From Pseudohongiella sp. (lineage in GTDB: Bacteria; Pseudomonadota; Gammaproteobacteria; Pseudomonadales; Pseudohongiellaceae), in contig NZ_DRFV01000009.1 in assembly GCF_011050365.1 (NCBI RefSeq), positions 124,001-188,000 on the forward strand: 64,000 bases of DNA. Direction: 5' to 3'. Below the pieces are notes generated by a model, which had not been told where the DNA came from, searched no databases, and saw only the letters and a list, made by a program, of their open reading frames with translations. How positions within the stretch are numbered: the stretch's first letter is position 1; each line of letters starts with the position of its first letter. A program made the translations under genes and the position numbers. This document shows positions 29,208 through 38,735 of the stretch, in pieces.

Positions 29208-29284
29208 TGGGGTGGCTGATGGGGCTCGAACCCACGACAACCGGAGTCACAGTCCGGGGCTCTACCAACTGAGCTACAACCACC
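29208..29284 (-). tRNA. tRNA-His(GTG)
   Basis: Starts GGTGGTTGTAGCTCAGTTGG, anticodon stem CCGGA/TCCGG with loop CTGTGAC, anticodon GTG, T-arm GGGTTCGAGCCCC and encoded CCA. The extra 5' G pairing with the discriminator C is the tRNA-His feature. Very like E. coli tRNA-His. Confidence 0.97.
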
Positions 29285-29353
29285 ATAAATCAACTGTCGA
29301 TCGCTTTGACTATCTGTTGGTAAGGTCTTGTCGACCCAGTACGTTTGCGAAAT

Positions 29354-29430
29354 TGGTCGGGGTAGAGAGATTCGAACTCCCGACATCCTGCACCCAAAGC
29401 AGGCGCGCTACCAGACTGCGCTATACCCCG
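29354..29430 (-). tRNA. tRNA-Pro(TGG)
   Basis: Starts CGGGGTATAGCGCAGTCTGG; anticodon stem CCTGC/GCAGG with loop TTTGGGT, anticodon TGG; T-arm GAGTTCGAATCTC; encoded CCA. First gene of the operon, 35 nt after the predicted transcription start. Confidence 0.97.
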
Positions 29431-29464
29431 ATCTCGCCCCGAAAACATACCATCGTCATCGCGA

Positions 29465-29500
29465 GGTCGGCATAATACTCATGGCGGGCATCTCCGTCAA
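29465..29500 (-). promoter_or_regulatory. sigma-70 promoter of the tRNA-Pro-His-Arg operon
   Basis: On the minus strand: TTGACG (29495-29500), a 17-nt spacer, TATTAT (29472-29477), then a GC-rich discriminator GCCGACC. A GC-rich discriminator is typical of stable-RNA promoters under stringent (ppGpp) control. It lies between cysS and the tRNAs. Confidence 0.8.
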
Positions 29501-29516
29501 CGATTGATTGGAATTT

Positions 29517-30917
29517 CTACTCCCTTTCAATACGCCAGCTGCTACCATCAGCGCCGTCTTCCACCACCACTTTCATGGCATTGAGTTTGTCGCGAATCTC
29601 GTCCGCCAACGCCCAGTTTTTGTCCTGCCGGGCCTGCCGTCGCTGAGCAATCAGGGCGTCAATTGCGTCAGCATCCACGTCATCTGCGCTGCTACGCAAA
29701 AACGCATCAGCCGAGCCCTGCAACAACCCGAGCACTCCACCCAGTTTCACCAGCAATCGCGCGAGTTCACCGGCATGGACAGGGTCCAGCTCACGTACCT
29801 TGTTCAGATCACGCGCCAGATCAAACAGCACGGCAACCGCCTCCGCAGTGTTAAAATCATCATTCATGGCCTCACGGAAAGCTTTTTCGTACTGACTGTT
29901 GGTCAGGGCCCGGGCTGATTCGGCGTCGGCAGCACGCACGGCCAGGTACAAGCGTTCCAGTGACGCCGCGGCCTTTTCCAGCCCCTGATCGGAATAATTG
30001 ATCGGGCTGCGATACTGGCTCGCTACCAACAGGTAACGCACCACTTCGGCCGGATATCTGGCCAGCACGTCGCGCACGGTAAAAAAGTTACCCAGCGATT
30101 TGGACATTTTTTCATTGTCGACACGCACCGGACCATTGTGCATCCAGTAATTGGCAAAATGTTTACCGGTAGCCGCTTCCGACTGGGCAATCTCGTTTTC
30201 GTGGTGTGGAAACATCAGATCAGAGCCACCACCATGAATGTCAAACGACTCACCCAGGCAGCAGGTCGACATCGCCGAACACTCAATGTGCCAGCCCGGC
30301 CGGCCGTAACCCCAAGGCGAGTCCCAGCCCACCTCTTCATCTCTGGCGGCCTTCCACAGGGCAAAATCACGCGGATCACGTTTCAGTTCGCCGACCTCGA
30401 TACGGGCGCCGGCGAGTAATTCTTCCGGGTCCTTGTTGGACAACTTGCCATAACCCTCGAACTGACGGACCGCGTAATACACGTCGCCGTTGCTGACACG
30501 ATAGGCATAATCCTGTCTGATCAGCTTCTCGATCATGGCTATGATCTCGGTAATATGTGCCGTGGCCCGCGGCTCTTCATCAGGCTTCAGCACAAACAGC
30601 GCGGCTTCGTCTTCGCGTGTGGCGGCAATAAAGCGTTCAGTCAGATCGGCAAAATATTCGCCATTCTCTTTCGCACGACGCAGGATCTTGTCATCGATAT
30701 CGGTGATATTGCGCACATAGTTGACGTCATATCCCAGGTAGCGCAGGTAACGCACCACCACATCAAATGCAACGAACATGCGGGCATGACCAATGTGACT
30801 GTAGTCGTACGTGGTCAGGCCACAGACGTACATGCTCACCTTGCCCGGCTGCAGGGGCTGAAAGCGCTCCTTCTTGCGGGTCAAGGTATTGTAGATCTTT
30901 AAATCGTTGCTAATCAT
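29517..30917 (-). CDS. cysS: cysteinyl-tRNA synthetase
   Basis: Class I synthetase charging tRNA-Cys. From ATG 30917 ([16 protein letters not shown]) it is 466 aa. Zinc/active-site start [20 protein letters not shown] holds the HIGH motif, [11 protein letters not shown] holds further zinc ligands, and [11 protein letters not shown] is the KMSKS loop. Its ATG overlaps the glnS stop as ATGA, so the two are translationally coupled, as in other gammaproteobacteria where glnS and cysS adjoin. Confidence 0.98.
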   Translation of the reverse strand: MISNDLKIYNTLTRKKERFQPLQPGKVSMYVCGLTTYDYSHIGHARMFVAFDVVVRYLRYLGYDVNYVRNITDIDDKILRRAKENGEYFADLTERFIAATREDEAALFVLKPDEEPRATAHITEIIAMIEKLIRQDYAYRVSNGDVYYAVRQFEGYGKLSNKDPEELLAGARIEVGELKRDPRDFALWKAARDEEVGWDSPWGYGRPGWHIECSAMSTCCLGESFDIHGGGSDLMFPHHENEIAQSEAATGKHFANYWMHNGPVRVDNEKMSKSLGNFFTVRDVLARYPAEVVRYLLVASQYRSPINYSDQGLEKAAASLERLYLAVRAADAESARALTNSQYEKAFREAMNDDFNTAEAVAVLFDLARDLNKVRELDPVHAGELARLLVKLGGVLGLLQGSADAFLRSSADDVDADAIDALIAQRRQARQDKNWALADEIRDKLNAMKVVVEDGADGSSWRIERE

Positions 30918-32704
30918 CCTGAAATCTTCGCCCATGAGTCGCGCAGGCTGACCGTGCGGTTGACCACCAGTTTGCCTGGCGCGCTGTCCACACGATCAAC
31001 ACAAAAATAACCTTCCCGCTCAAACTGAAAACTTTCCTCCGCTGCCGCGGAGGCCAGTGAAGGCTCTGCCAGGCAACCAGTCAACACTTGCAGAGAGTCC
31101 GGGTTCAGACAATTCTTGAAATCTCCCGACGCTTTGTCGTCGGGGTTTTCATTCAGGAACAGTCTGTCATAAATACGTACTTCCGCCGGCACCGCTGCGG
31201 CAGCCGGCACCCAGTGAACCACGCCTTTGACCTTGCGGCCGACCGGGTTCTGTCCCAGCGTCTGATCATCGTAGCTGCAGCGCAGTTCAACGACCTCACC
31301 GGCATCATCCTTGACCACCTCGTCACAACGGATCACATAAGCGCCCCGCAAACGCACTTCAGACCCTGTGGTCAGACGTTTGAAACCCGGTGGCGGGACT
31401 TCTTCAAAATCACTGCGATCAATAAAAAGCTCATTACCAAACGGCAGTTCACGGTGCCCGATATCTTTTTTAGGATGCCTGGGCAGTTGCAGTATCTCGT
31501 TTTTGTCCGCCGGATAATTCGTCAGGGTAACTTTTAACGGACGCAGTACACACATGGCACGCGGGGCATGGGTATCCAGATCTTCCCGGATGCTGTGCTC
31601 CAGCATGCCGACATCAACGATGCTCTCACTGCGGCTCATGCCGATCATGTCGCAGAAGTTGCGAATGCTGTGCGGGGTAAAGCCGCGACGACGCAGTCCG
31701 GACAAAGTGGGCATGCGCGGATCATCCCAGCCCGAGACCAGGCCAAGCTCTACCAACTCTTTTAGCTTGCGCTTGCTCATCACCGTGTAGTTGATGTTCA
31801 GCCGCGCAAATTCGGTCTGCTGTGGCAACACATAGTCAGTGTCCGGCGTTTTATTGCCCAGTGCGATACAGGCCGAATTCAATGACTCATCCGGCAGGGC
31901 CTGCAGAATCCAGTCATACAGTGGCCGGTGATCCTCAAACTCCAGGGTGCACAACGAGTGTGTGACATGCTCCAGGGCATCGGAAATGCAATGTGCATAG
32001 TCGTACATCGGGTAAACTTTCCAGGCTTCACCGGTTTGGTGATGGTCGATGCGGCGGATGCGGTAGATGACCGGGTCACGCATATTGATATTGGGTGAGG
32101 CCATGTCTATTTTTGCCCGCAGGCTGTAGCTGCCGTCAGCAAACTCGCCGGCTCGCATCCGCGCAAACAGATCCAGACTGTCGTCGATGCTGCGATCGCG
32201 CGACGGACTGTCACGACCAGGTTCGGTGAGGGTGCCGCGATATTCACGGGCCTGTTCCGGCGTCAGACTGCACACGTAGGCCTTGCCCAGGCGAATCAGC
32301 TCAACGGCAAAATCACACAGATACTGGAAATACGCTGACGTGTAACGCACATCGCCCTGCCAGCTGAAACCCAGCCAGCGTATGTCCTCGCGAATAGCGT
32401 CGATATACTCCTGACTTTCTTTCTCGGGATTGGTGTCATCAAAACGCAGATTGCAGGCGCCCTGATAGCCCGCATCCAGGTATGACTGCGCCAGACCAAA
32501 ATTCAGGCAAATCGACTTGGCATGACCGATGTGCAGAAAGCCATTGGGCTCCGGCGGAAAACGAGTCTGCACACGACCACCGTGTTTGCCCGCCGCCAGG
32601 TCCTGATCCACCATATGCCGGATAAAATGTGACGGACCCCTGCTGTCAATCTTGTCAGCGTTCGCGGGCATTTCAGCGTGATCGGTTTTACTGGCGTCTG
32701 TCAT
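30914..32704 (-). CDS. glnS: glutaminyl-tRNA synthetase
   Basis: Class I synthetase, 596 aa. [18 protein letters not shown] contains the HIGH motif, and VMSKRKL is the KMSKS equivalent; two C-terminal anticodon-binding beta-barrels follow (e.g. [18 protein letters not shown]). There is a ~20-residue polar lead before the usual start. It is divergent from ppiB across 114 nt and overlaps cysS by 4 nt. Confidence 0.98.
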   Translation of the reverse strand: MTDASKTDHAEMPANADKIDSRGPSHFIRHMVDQDLAAGKHGGRVQTRFPPEPNGFLHIGHAKSICLNFGLAQSYLDAGYQGACNLRFDDTNPEKESQEYIDAIREDIRWLGFSWQGDVRYTSAYFQYLCDFAVELIRLGKAYVCSLTPEQAREYRGTLTEPGRDSPSRDRSIDDSLDLFARMRAGEFADGSYSLRAKIDMASPNINMRDPVIYRIRRIDHHQTGEAWKVYPMYDYAHCISDALEHVTHSLCTLEFEDHRPLYDWILQALPDESLNSACIALGNKTPDTDYVLPQQTEFARLNINYTVMSKRKLKELVELGLVSGWDDPRMPTLSGLRRRGFTPHSIRNFCDMIGMSRSESIVDVGMLEHSIREDLDTHAPRAMCVLRPLKVTLTNYPADKNEILQLPRHPKKDIGHRELPFGNELFIDRSDFEEVPPPGFKRLTTGSEVRLRGAYVIRCDEVVKDDAGEVVELRCSYDDQTLGQNPVGRKVKGVVHWVPAAAAVPAEVRIYDRLFLNENPDDKASGDFKNCLNPDSLQVLTGCLAEPSLASAAAEESFQFEREGYFCVDRVDSAPGKLVVNRTVSLRDSWAKISG

Positions 32705-32782
32705 AGTGGCAATTCTGCTTTCTCAGGAGGCTTAAAGCCATTAGTATACGTTTAGTGGCCTTTATCATCTACAACTAACCCG

Positions 32783-32805
32783 AATACAAAATACAAAATA
32801 CAAAG
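32783..32805 (+). repeat. 7-nt tandem repeat in the ppiB leader
   Basis: AATACAA is repeated about three times (AATACAAAATACAAAATACAA) just upstream of ppiB, ending 13 nt before its ATG. Such a run could slip and change leader length, but three units is short. Confidence 0.4.
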
Positions 32806-32818
32806 AGTACAGAGCATC

Positions 32819-33325
32819 ATGATTGTTTTTAAAACCAACTACGGCGACATCCAGATTGAACTGGATTTTGCCAACGCCCCCCTGTCAGCAGCCAATTTCC
32901 TGGCCTATGCCCGTAGCGGCTTCTACGATGGCACCATCTTCCACCGTGTTATCGACAACTTCATGGTTCAGGGCGGCGGCTTCAGCTCGGGCATGGAGCA
33001 AAAGGACAATGGCGAACCGATTCAGAACGAAGCCGACAACGGCCTGAAGAACGAGATTGGCACACTGGCGATGGCCCGCACCTCGGACCCGCATTCAGCG
33101 ACCTCACAATTCTTCATCAATGTCGGTGACAACGGCTTTCTGAACCACAAGAATAAAACCTCGCAGGGCTGGGGTTATGCCGTTTTCGGTAAAGTCACTG
33201 ACGGCATGGATGTGGTGAATCGCATCAAACAGTGTAAAACCGGTTATGTTGGCGGTCATCAGGATGTACCATTGGATGAAGTCGTTATCACCGCAACGGA
33301 AGTGACTTACCCGGACAATCTCTGA
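32819..33325 (+). CDS. ppiB: peptidyl-prolyl cis-trans isomerase B (cyclophilin)
   Basis: Cytoplasmic cyclophilin, 168 aa, no signal peptide. Typical [15 protein letters not shown] (~40-55), [17 protein letters not shown] and [13 protein letters not shown] segments. Followed by lpxH after 15 nt, an order shared with Pseudomonas, where glnS-cysS lie on the other side too. Confidence 0.97.
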   Translation: MIVFKTNYGDIQIELDFANAPLSAANFLAYARSGFYDGTIFHRVIDNFMVQGGGFSSGMEQKDNGEPIQNEADNGLKNEIGTLAMARTSDPHSATSQFFINVGDNGFLNHKNKTSQGWGYAVFGKVTDGMDVVNRIKQCKTGYVGGHQDVPLDEVVITATEVTYPDNL

Positions 33326-33340
33326 GTATGAGCGACGAGT

Positions 33341-34138
33341 ATGAGTAAAAGCCCGAACAAAACCCTGTTCATCTCCGATCTGCACCTGGACACGGACACC
33401 CCGACCATACTGCAAAGTCTGCTTGTGCTGCTGCGCACGCGGGCCACCGGGGCCGATGCGATCTACATTCTCGGGGATTTGTTCGAGGCCTGGGTGGGTG
33501 ATGATGATCAGAGTGACGTGGCCGACGCCGTTGCCGATGCCCTGATGACACTTAGCCAGGCCGGTGCCGGCATCTACCTGATGCATGGCAATCGCGATTT
33601 CCTGATTGGGCAGGATTACGCGGCCCGCTGCGGCGCCACTCTGCTGGCAGAACCCACGGTGATCGAGTGTTATGGTCGGCGGGTCGCGCTGGTGCATGGC
33701 GACAGCCTGTGTACCCGCGACAGCGCCTACATGGCGTTCCGCAAGCAGATGCGTGATCCGGCCTGGCAGCAGGCGTTTCTCGAACGGCCATTGCTGGAGC
33801 GACACATGGTAGCGCAGCAGATCCGTCAGAAAAGTCAGGATGCCAACAGCCACAAAGCTTCCGACATCATGGATGTCACTCATCAGGAAGTCGTCAAGTT
33901 GCTGGAAACCCTGCAGGTCAACATCCTGATTCACGGCCATACCCACCGACCCGGCATTCACACCATCCGCCTGCACGAAGCCATCAATGGCAGCGATGAG
34001 GCCGTGCGTATTGTGCTCGGAAGCTGGGACCAAAAGGCATGGGTGCTCGAATTCAGCCCTGAGGGCTACGATCTCAAGCCGCTGGCACACCCTGAACCGG
34101 CAGCAGAGGCCGACCCGGCAAGATCTGCAAAAGCGTGA
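33341..34138 (+). CDS. lpxH: UDP-2,3-diacylglucosamine diphosphatase
   Basis: Makes lipid X from UDP-2,3-diacylglucosamine in lipid A synthesis; peripheral membrane enzyme with two Mn2+. Metallophosphoesterase motifs in order: SDLHLD, GDLFEAWVGDD, HGNRDF, HGD and HGHTHRPG. 265 aa, about 25 longer than E. coli LpxH because of an Ala/Pro/Glu-rich C-terminal tail. Start ATG 33341; a 6-codon open frame (MSDEYE) begins just before it and overlaps. Confidence 0.96.
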   Translation: MSKSPNKTLFISDLHLDTDTPTILQSLLVLLRTRATGADAIYILGDLFEAWVGDDDQSDVADAVADALMTLSQAGAGIYLMHGNRDFLIGQDYAARCGATLLAEPTVIECYGRRVALVHGDSLCTRDSAYMAFRKQMRDPAWQQAFLERPLLERHMVAQQIRQKSQDANSHKASDIMDVTHQEVVKLLETLQVNILIHGHTHRPGIHTIRLHEAINGSDEAVRIVLGSWDQKAWVLEFSPEGYDLKPLAHPEPAAEADPARSAKA

Positions 34139-34179
34139 CCTGACATGGATGCCATCAGAGCATCTTCAGGGCCAGGCGT

Positions 34180-34635
34180 TCAGGAAGACAGTTCGGGAAA
34201 GTACCGGGTTTGATGTGCCTCACACAGGCGCAGTAGCTGTACATCCATATCCTCTGCCAGATCGGCCAGTGTCAGATGACGCCATTCATCACGAATTTCG
34301 ACACCATAACCCGACAGATCCTGAATCTGGCGGTGCCGCTTTTTCAGCAGACTGTGCAGCCAGCTGGCCGGTGACATAGCCGGGTTGCAGGGCACTGCCT
34401 GACGTTTAAGGCCTGCGGCCAGGGTCTGCGGGGAGCGGATGATAAAGCGGTCCTCCACAATAGGTTGCACCAGCGCCTCCAGACGCTGCAGTACCGCCCA
34501 CTTCTCCTCTTCCGAGTAGGCATTCCAGTCGATCACTTCAAACGCAAAACGCTTGCAGCCCCGACAGATGGGGTCGCCCACCGAGGTGGTAGAGCAAATT
34601 CCGATGCACGGCGTTTTCACCGCTGCTTTAGTCAT
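34180..34635 (-). CDS. DUF1289 family protein, putative Fe-S protein
   Basis: 151 aa from ATG 34635 ([18 protein letters not shown]). The four-Cys pattern [21 protein letters not shown] at the N-terminus defines DUF1289, thought to bind a metal or Fe-S cluster; function unknown. A ~90-aa C-terminal region is unusual, since many family members end soon after the motif. Divergent from acnB with 163 nt between starts; converges with lpxH. Confidence 0.82.
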   Translation of the reverse strand: MTKAAVKTPCIGICSTTSVGDPICRGCKRFAFEVIDWNAYSEEEKWAVLQRLEALVQPIVEDRFIIRSPQTLAAGLKRQAVPCNPAMSPASWLHSLLKKRHRQIQDLSGYGVEIRDEWRHLTLADLAEDMDVQLLRLCEAHQTRYFPELSS

Positions 34636-34798
34636 AACGTGTCTCGGCCTGTTGGGTCGGCAAAGCTGCCTGTTTGGTCTGATAGTACGGCATGGGTGGA
34701 CGTACAACTGGAAATTTTCACCATTTTACACTAAAATCAGCACCCATTTTTCACCGCTTACCGAATCTATCATCATTACCGAACCAGAGGGGATAACT

Positions 34799-37393
34799 GT
34801 GTTAGAAGCATACCGCAAACACGTGGCCGAACGCGCTGAAATGGGTATTGTGCCCAAACCACTGGACGCAGCGCAGGTTGCCGAACTGGTCGATCTGCTC
34901 AAGAGCCCGCCGGCTGGCGAGGAAGACTTCATCCTGGATCTGATCACTAACCGGGTGCCGGCAGGTGTTGATGAGGCCGCGTATGTCAAAGCCGGTTTCC
35001 TGTCCGCTCTGGCCAAAGGCGAAGTAAACTCCCCTTTGATCGATAAAAAACATGCCGTCAAGCTGCTGGGCACCATGCTCGGTGGTTATAACATCACCAC
35101 TCTGGTAGACCTGCTCGACGACAAGGAGCTGGGCGAAGCCGCTGCCGAAGAGCTCAAGCACACGCTGCTGATGTTTGATGCCTTCCATGACGTGGAAGAG
35201 AAAGTCAAAACCGGCAACGCCAATGCCAAGGCGCTGATGCAATCCTGGGCCGATGCCGAGTGGTTCCTCAACCGCCCGGAAGTGCCGAAGAAGCTGACCG
35301 CCACAGTTTACAAGGTGCCTGGCGAAACCAATACCGATGACCTGTCTCCCGCGCCTGATGCCTGGTCGCGCCCTGACATTCCATTGCATGCGCTGGCCAT
35401 GTACAAGATGCCACGCGAAGGTGTCACCAACGCCGCCGAACAAATTGCCGAATTGAAGAAAAAAGGCCATCCGGTAGCCCTGGTAGGCGACGTCATGGGA
35501 ACCGGTTCGTCACGCAAATCTGCCACCAACTCGGTGCTGTGGAACATCGGCGATGATATCCCGCACATTCCCAACAAGCGCGACGGTGGCATCTGCATCG
35601 GCAGCAAAATCGCCCCGATCTTCTTCAACACCATGGAAGATGCCGGCGCCCTGCCTATCGAGTGTGATGTGGAAAACATGAACACCGGTGATGTTATCGA
35701 CATTTATCCCTACGAGGGCAAGGTGCTGGCACACGGGACCGATGAGCCGGTCTGTGACTTCGAATTAAAAACCGATGTACTGCTTGATGAAGTGCGCGCC
35801 GGTGGCCGCATCCCGCTGATCATTGGCCGCGGCCTGACCGACAAGGCACGTGCCTCAATGGGCCTGCCGCACTCAACCGTGTTCCGTATCCCCTTCCAGG
35901 TTGCCGACAGTGACAATGGTTTCACGCTGGCACAGAAGATGGTCGGCAAGGCCTGCGGCGTCAAAGGTGTGCGTCCGGGCAGCTACTGCGAACCCAAGAT
36001 GACCACCGTCGGCTCCCAGGACACCACCGGCCCGATGACCCGTGACGAGCTGAAAGATCTGGCCTGTCTGGGCTTCTCGGCGGACCTGGTGATGCAGTCG
36101 TTCTGTCACACCGCCGCGTACCCCAAGCCGGTCGACATCGACACCCAGCACACCCTGCCCGACTTCATTCAGACCCGCGGCGGTGTCGCCTTGCGTCCGG
36201 GCGACGGCATCATCCACAGCTGGCTGAACCGCATGCTGCTGCCTGATACCGTTGGCACCGGCGGTGATTCACATACCCGTTTCCCGCTGGGTATCTCCTT
36301 CCCGGCCGGCTCCGGCCTGGTCGCCTTCGCGGCAGCCACCGGCGTGATGCCGCTGGACATGCCGGAATCGGTGCTGGTCCGTTTCAAGGGCGAGATGCAG
36401 CCGGGGATTACCCTGCGCGATCTGGTTAATGCCATCCCTTATGCTGCGATTCAGTCAGGCGACCTGACGGTGGCCAAAAAAGGCAAAAAGAACATCTTCT
36501 CCGGTCGCATCCTGGAAATTGAAGGCTTGCCGGATCTGAAAGTTGAACAGGCGTTTGAGCTGTCTGATGCCTCTGCCGAGCGTTCCGCCGCCGGCTGTAC
36601 CATCCGTCTGGGCGAAGAGCCGATCAAGGAGTACTTCCGCTCCAATGTCGCTCTGCTGCGCTGGATGATCAGCGAAGGTTACGGCGATGCCCGTACCCTG
36701 GAGCGTCGTGCCCGTGCCATGGAAGCCTGGCTGGAAGATCCGAAGCTGATGGAACCGGATGCCGGTGCCGAGTATCACAAAATCATCGAAATCGACCTGA
36801 ACGAGATCAAGGAGCCGTTGCTGGCCTGCCCCAACGATCCGGACGATGTAAAAACACTGTCCGCTGTGCAGGGCACCAAGATCGATGAAGTGTTTATCGG
36901 TTCGTGCATGACCAACATCGGCCATTTCCGCGCGGCCAGTGAAGTCCTGAAACAGGTGGAGGGCACATTGCCGACACGTCTGTGGATTTCCCCGCCGACC
37001 AAGATGGATCAGCACCAGCTGACTGAAGAAGGCATTTACAGCGTCTTTGGTGTTGCCGGTGCGCGTACCGAGATGCCGGGCTGTTCGCTGTGTATGGGTA
37101 ACCAGGCTCGGGTCGCACCCAGATCCACGGTGATTTCAACGTCGACGCGTAACTTCCCCAACCGTCTGGGCGATGGCGCCAATGTTTACCTGGCCTCCTC
37201 GGAACTGGCAGCGGTGGCGTCGGCGCTGGGCAAGATCCCGACCATGGACGAGTACATGTCATACATGGGCAACGTGAAAACCATGTCGGATAACATCTAC
37301 CGTTACCTGAACTTCAACGAGATCAAGTCCTACATGGAGGCCGCCGAGCGCCAGAAAGCGATTCCGGTAACCAACATCGCTGACGTCGCCTGA
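34799..37393 (+). CDS. acnB: aconitate hydratase B
   Basis: TCA cycle aconitase (citrate/isocitrate), also an mRNA-binding regulator in its apo form in E. coli. The best start is GTG 34799 (reads [16 protein letters not shown]), preceded by AGAGGGG at good spacing; this gives 864 aa versus 865 in E. coli, whereas the open frame continues upstream without homology. AcnB domain order is visible (HEAT-like N-terminus, then [18 protein letters not shown], and Fe-S ligands in GSCMTN and [10 protein letters not shown]). Followed by 619 nt of non-coding repeats. Confidence 0.97.
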   Translation: MLEAYRKHVAERAEMGIVPKPLDAAQVAELVDLLKSPPAGEEDFILDLITNRVPAGVDEAAYVKAGFLSALAKGEVNSPLIDKKHAVKLLGTMLGGYNITTLVDLLDDKELGEAAAEELKHTLLMFDAFHDVEEKVKTGNANAKALMQSWADAEWFLNRPEVPKKLTATVYKVPGETNTDDLSPAPDAWSRPDIPLHALAMYKMPREGVTNAAEQIAELKKKGHPVALVGDVMGTGSSRKSATNSVLWNIGDDIPHIPNKRDGGICIGSKIAPIFFNTMEDAGALPIECDVENMNTGDVIDIYPYEGKVLAHGTDEPVCDFELKTDVLLDEVRAGGRIPLIIGRGLTDKARASMGLPHSTVFRIPFQVADSDNGFTLAQKMVGKACGVKGVRPGSYCEPKMTTVGSQDTTGPMTRDELKDLACLGFSADLVMQSFCHTAAYPKPVDIDTQHTLPDFIQTRGGVALRPGDGIIHSWLNRMLLPDTVGTGGDSHTRFPLGISFPAGSGLVAFAAATGVMPLDMPESVLVRFKGEMQPGITLRDLVNAIPYAAIQSGDLTVAKKGKKNIFSGRILEIEGLPDLKVEQAFELSDASAERSAAGCTIRLGEEPIKEYFRSNVALLRWMISEGYGDARTLERRARAMEAWLEDPKLMEPDAGAEYHKIIEIDLNEIKEPLLACPNDPDDVKTLSAVQGTKIDEVFIGSCMTNIGHFRAASEVLKQVEGTLPTRLWISPPTKMDQHQLTEEGIYSVFGVAGARTEMPGCSLCMGNQARVAPRSTVISTSTRNFPNRLGDGANVYLASSELAAVASALGKIPTMDEYMSYMGNVKTMSDNIYRYLNFNEIKSYMEAAERQKAIPVTNIADVA

Positions 37394-37436
37394 CCTGTTC
37401 CCTCCGGTTCCGGTTGCTTCTTTTTAGAGAGCGGGC

Positions 37437-37635
37437 CGGGAATCGGAGGGACACTATCAATGCTTTCGTTATAGAGCGGCCCGGGCAGTGGGTATGAGAC
37501 TCCTGCCCGACCGCCTCCTTTTGTCATTCACCGGGCGGTGCGGAACTCGACGTCGCGGCTGTGCCGCTCCGGACTCAGACAGTCCTACCGCTTTTTCCGG
37601 TGAATGCCAAAAGGAGAAACGCGGCCTGATTGGGC
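37437..37635 (-). repeat. palindromic element, copy B (inverted)
   Basis: Same family as copy A, on the opposite strand. Outer arm 37437-37451 matches copy A's right arm; inner arms 37515-37534 and 37597-37616 pair 19 of 20; core 37571-37585 is the reverse complement of GGACTGTCTGAGTCC; 37623-37633 is CCAATCAGGCC in reverse. The inner arms differ from copy A at many positions while remaining paired. Starts about 40 nt after the acnB stop. Confidence 0.8.
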
Positions 37636-37759
37636 ATGAGCCTCATACCCACCACCCGAGCCTTGTGAATGAATTCCGAGTTCTGTCGCCGCAGGCTTGC
37701 ACGAGGGCCGGGTAGCGGGTAGCTGAATTCAGCCCAATCAGGCCGCGTTTTTCCTTTTG
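37608..37759. repeat. 28-bp inverted repeat joining copies B and C
   Basis: 37608-37635 and 37732-37759 are reverse complements at 27 of 28 positions. They contain the left flanks of copies B and C, which therefore face each other across 96 nt. Confidence 0.85.
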
Positions 37760-37868
37760 CGGATCACCCGATCAGCGGGAGGACTGTTTGAGTCCCGAGC
37801 CCGCGAAGCGAGCGAGGTCGCCCGTTTTTTAAATCATAGGCGCCCCGCCGGGTGATCCGTGAAAGGAA
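37734..37868 (+). repeat. palindromic element, copy C
   Basis: CCAATCAGGCC (37734-37744), inner arms 37751-37770 and 37849-37868 pairing at 18 of 20 with the two exceptions being G-U type, and core GGACTGTTTGAGTCC (37781-37795). Instead of GAGTTC after the GCGAGCGAGGTCG stretch there is a ~20-nt T-rich insert (37821-37840). The right side continues with GGTCGGGCTG as in copy B. Confidence 0.8.
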
Positions 37869-37955
37869 GCGGTCGGGCTGAATCTGCTACCCGCTGGCCG
37901 GCCCGATCTCAAAAAGGGCACACCCGCTGGCCGTCCGGCACTCAATCCAAACCAG

Positions 37956-37995
37956 AATAAAAAGGGCGTCGGGGACCGTGCAGCAACTCCCCGAC
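37956..37995 (-). terminator. terminator after the BamE-like lipoprotein gene
   Basis: GTCGGGGA (37968-37975) and TCCCCGAC (37988-37995) form an 8-bp stem with a 12-nt loop, and the minus transcript then reads GCCCTTTTTATT. It lies 18 nt past the stop of the lipoprotein gene at 38013. Confidence 0.75.
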
Positions 37996-38012
37996 ACCAA
38001 AGGTGAGTTCTG

Positions 38013-38366
38013 TCAGCGCTTCTCAACCCAATAATCTGTCACCACCCCATCGCGAATCTCCAACGCCAGGGTCTCCGCCGTTTCCTTCTCGATGTTGATA
38101 TTGAACAAAAGGAACAGACCGATTTCCGACTCCGACTCCGACGTGTTGCGATAACGCCACACCTCCATGCCATTGTCATAAGTGCTTACCCGGTCCGGGG
38201 CACCAAAATTGTTTCGAATCCAGCCGGCATCAGTTCTCCCGACTTCAACCCGATCCAGCTCCCCCTCACTCCACTGCTGATCACCGATGCTCTCCCGCGA
38301 ATCGACGACGAACAGACAGCCCGTCATGCTTGCTGCCACCAGTACCAATGCTATCAATCTGATCAT
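38013..38366 (-). CDS. small BamE/SmpA-like lipoprotein
   Basis: 117 aa with a lipoprotein signal (LIALVLVAASMTGC, Cys17). The mature part resembles the BamE/OmlA fold: VEVGRTDAGWIRNNFGAPDRVSTYDNG then EVWRYRN, and a final strand LEIRDGVVTDYWVEKR. It is too divergent to call BamE itself, so its partner is unknown. A good terminator follows; 369 nt of AT-rich non-coding DNA lie upstream before the sugar dehydrogenase. Confidence 0.72.
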   Translation of the reverse strand: MIRLIALVLVAASMTGCLFVVDSRESIGDQQWSEGELDRVEVGRTDAGWIRNNFGAPDRVSTYDNGMEVWRYRNTSESESEIGLFLLFNINIEKETAETLALEIRDGVVTDYWVEKR

Positions 38367-38735
38367 GCTGTTTTTTCTCCATATTTATTTGCGGCTTCAG
38401 CCAATGTTGTGTCAGCTTCCGATATTTTTTCAGCCTTGATTAGTGAATAGCAGCTTCCGTGCCAACATTCGAACTCACCTCAGGCTATTGATTTATAATG
38501 TTTTTAAAAATATTGGAAAAAACCACAACAATGCCAACCACCTATTTTTCTCATTGGCGACTATCTGTTGGTGAATTTCACCAACTCTCCGCATGACACT
38601 GAAACACGTCACGACTGAATGGAAACTGAATCGACAACACGGTGCATGGCAGCAACGGCGCGGCAGAGTGACGTGACGCGCAACAAAGCGCACCCTATAC
38701 TGAAACGCTACAATTTCACGTATCTGGATATCACT
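38367..38735. other. divergent intergenic region, AT-rich
   Basis: 369 nt between the lipoprotein and sugar dehydrogenase genes. It contains runs such as TTTTTAAAAATATT near 38500 and one 9-bp inverted repeat (38567-38585). Open frames into it from the dehydrogenase side lack similarity to the family. No RNA gene was recognised. Confidence 0.6.
38567..38585. promoter_or_regulatory. operator-like palindrome
   Basis: GTTGGTGAATTTCACCAAC is a perfect 9-bp inverted repeat around one central T, located 150 nt before the sugar dehydrogenase ATG and 200 nt before the lipoprotein ATG. The form (two half sites, one turn) suits a dimeric repressor; no regulator gene is adjacent. Confidence 0.45.

Noticed and set aside
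28644-29219. Several 99-115-codon frames across the 28.7-29.2 kb gap
   Set aside because: They run through palindromic element A, tRNA-Arg and the terminator. No ribosome site or protein similarity.
33328-33348. Six-codon open frame (MSDEYE) before lpxH
   Set aside because: Too short and with no sign of regulation; only noted to explain the lpxH start.
33104-34090. 328-codon minus frame over ppiB-lpxH
   Set aside because: Antisense to two clear genes; no motif, and composition typical of a mirror frame.
34553-34798. Upstream extension of acnB by 82 codons
   Set aside because: The extension overlaps the DUF1289 gene, has no AcnB similarity, and a GTG with good RBS gives the family length.
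37488-37715. Small frames (65-75 codons) in 37.3-38.0 kb
   Set aside because: They cross the inverted repeats B and C and read the same palindromes in both directions, so are unlikely to be genes.
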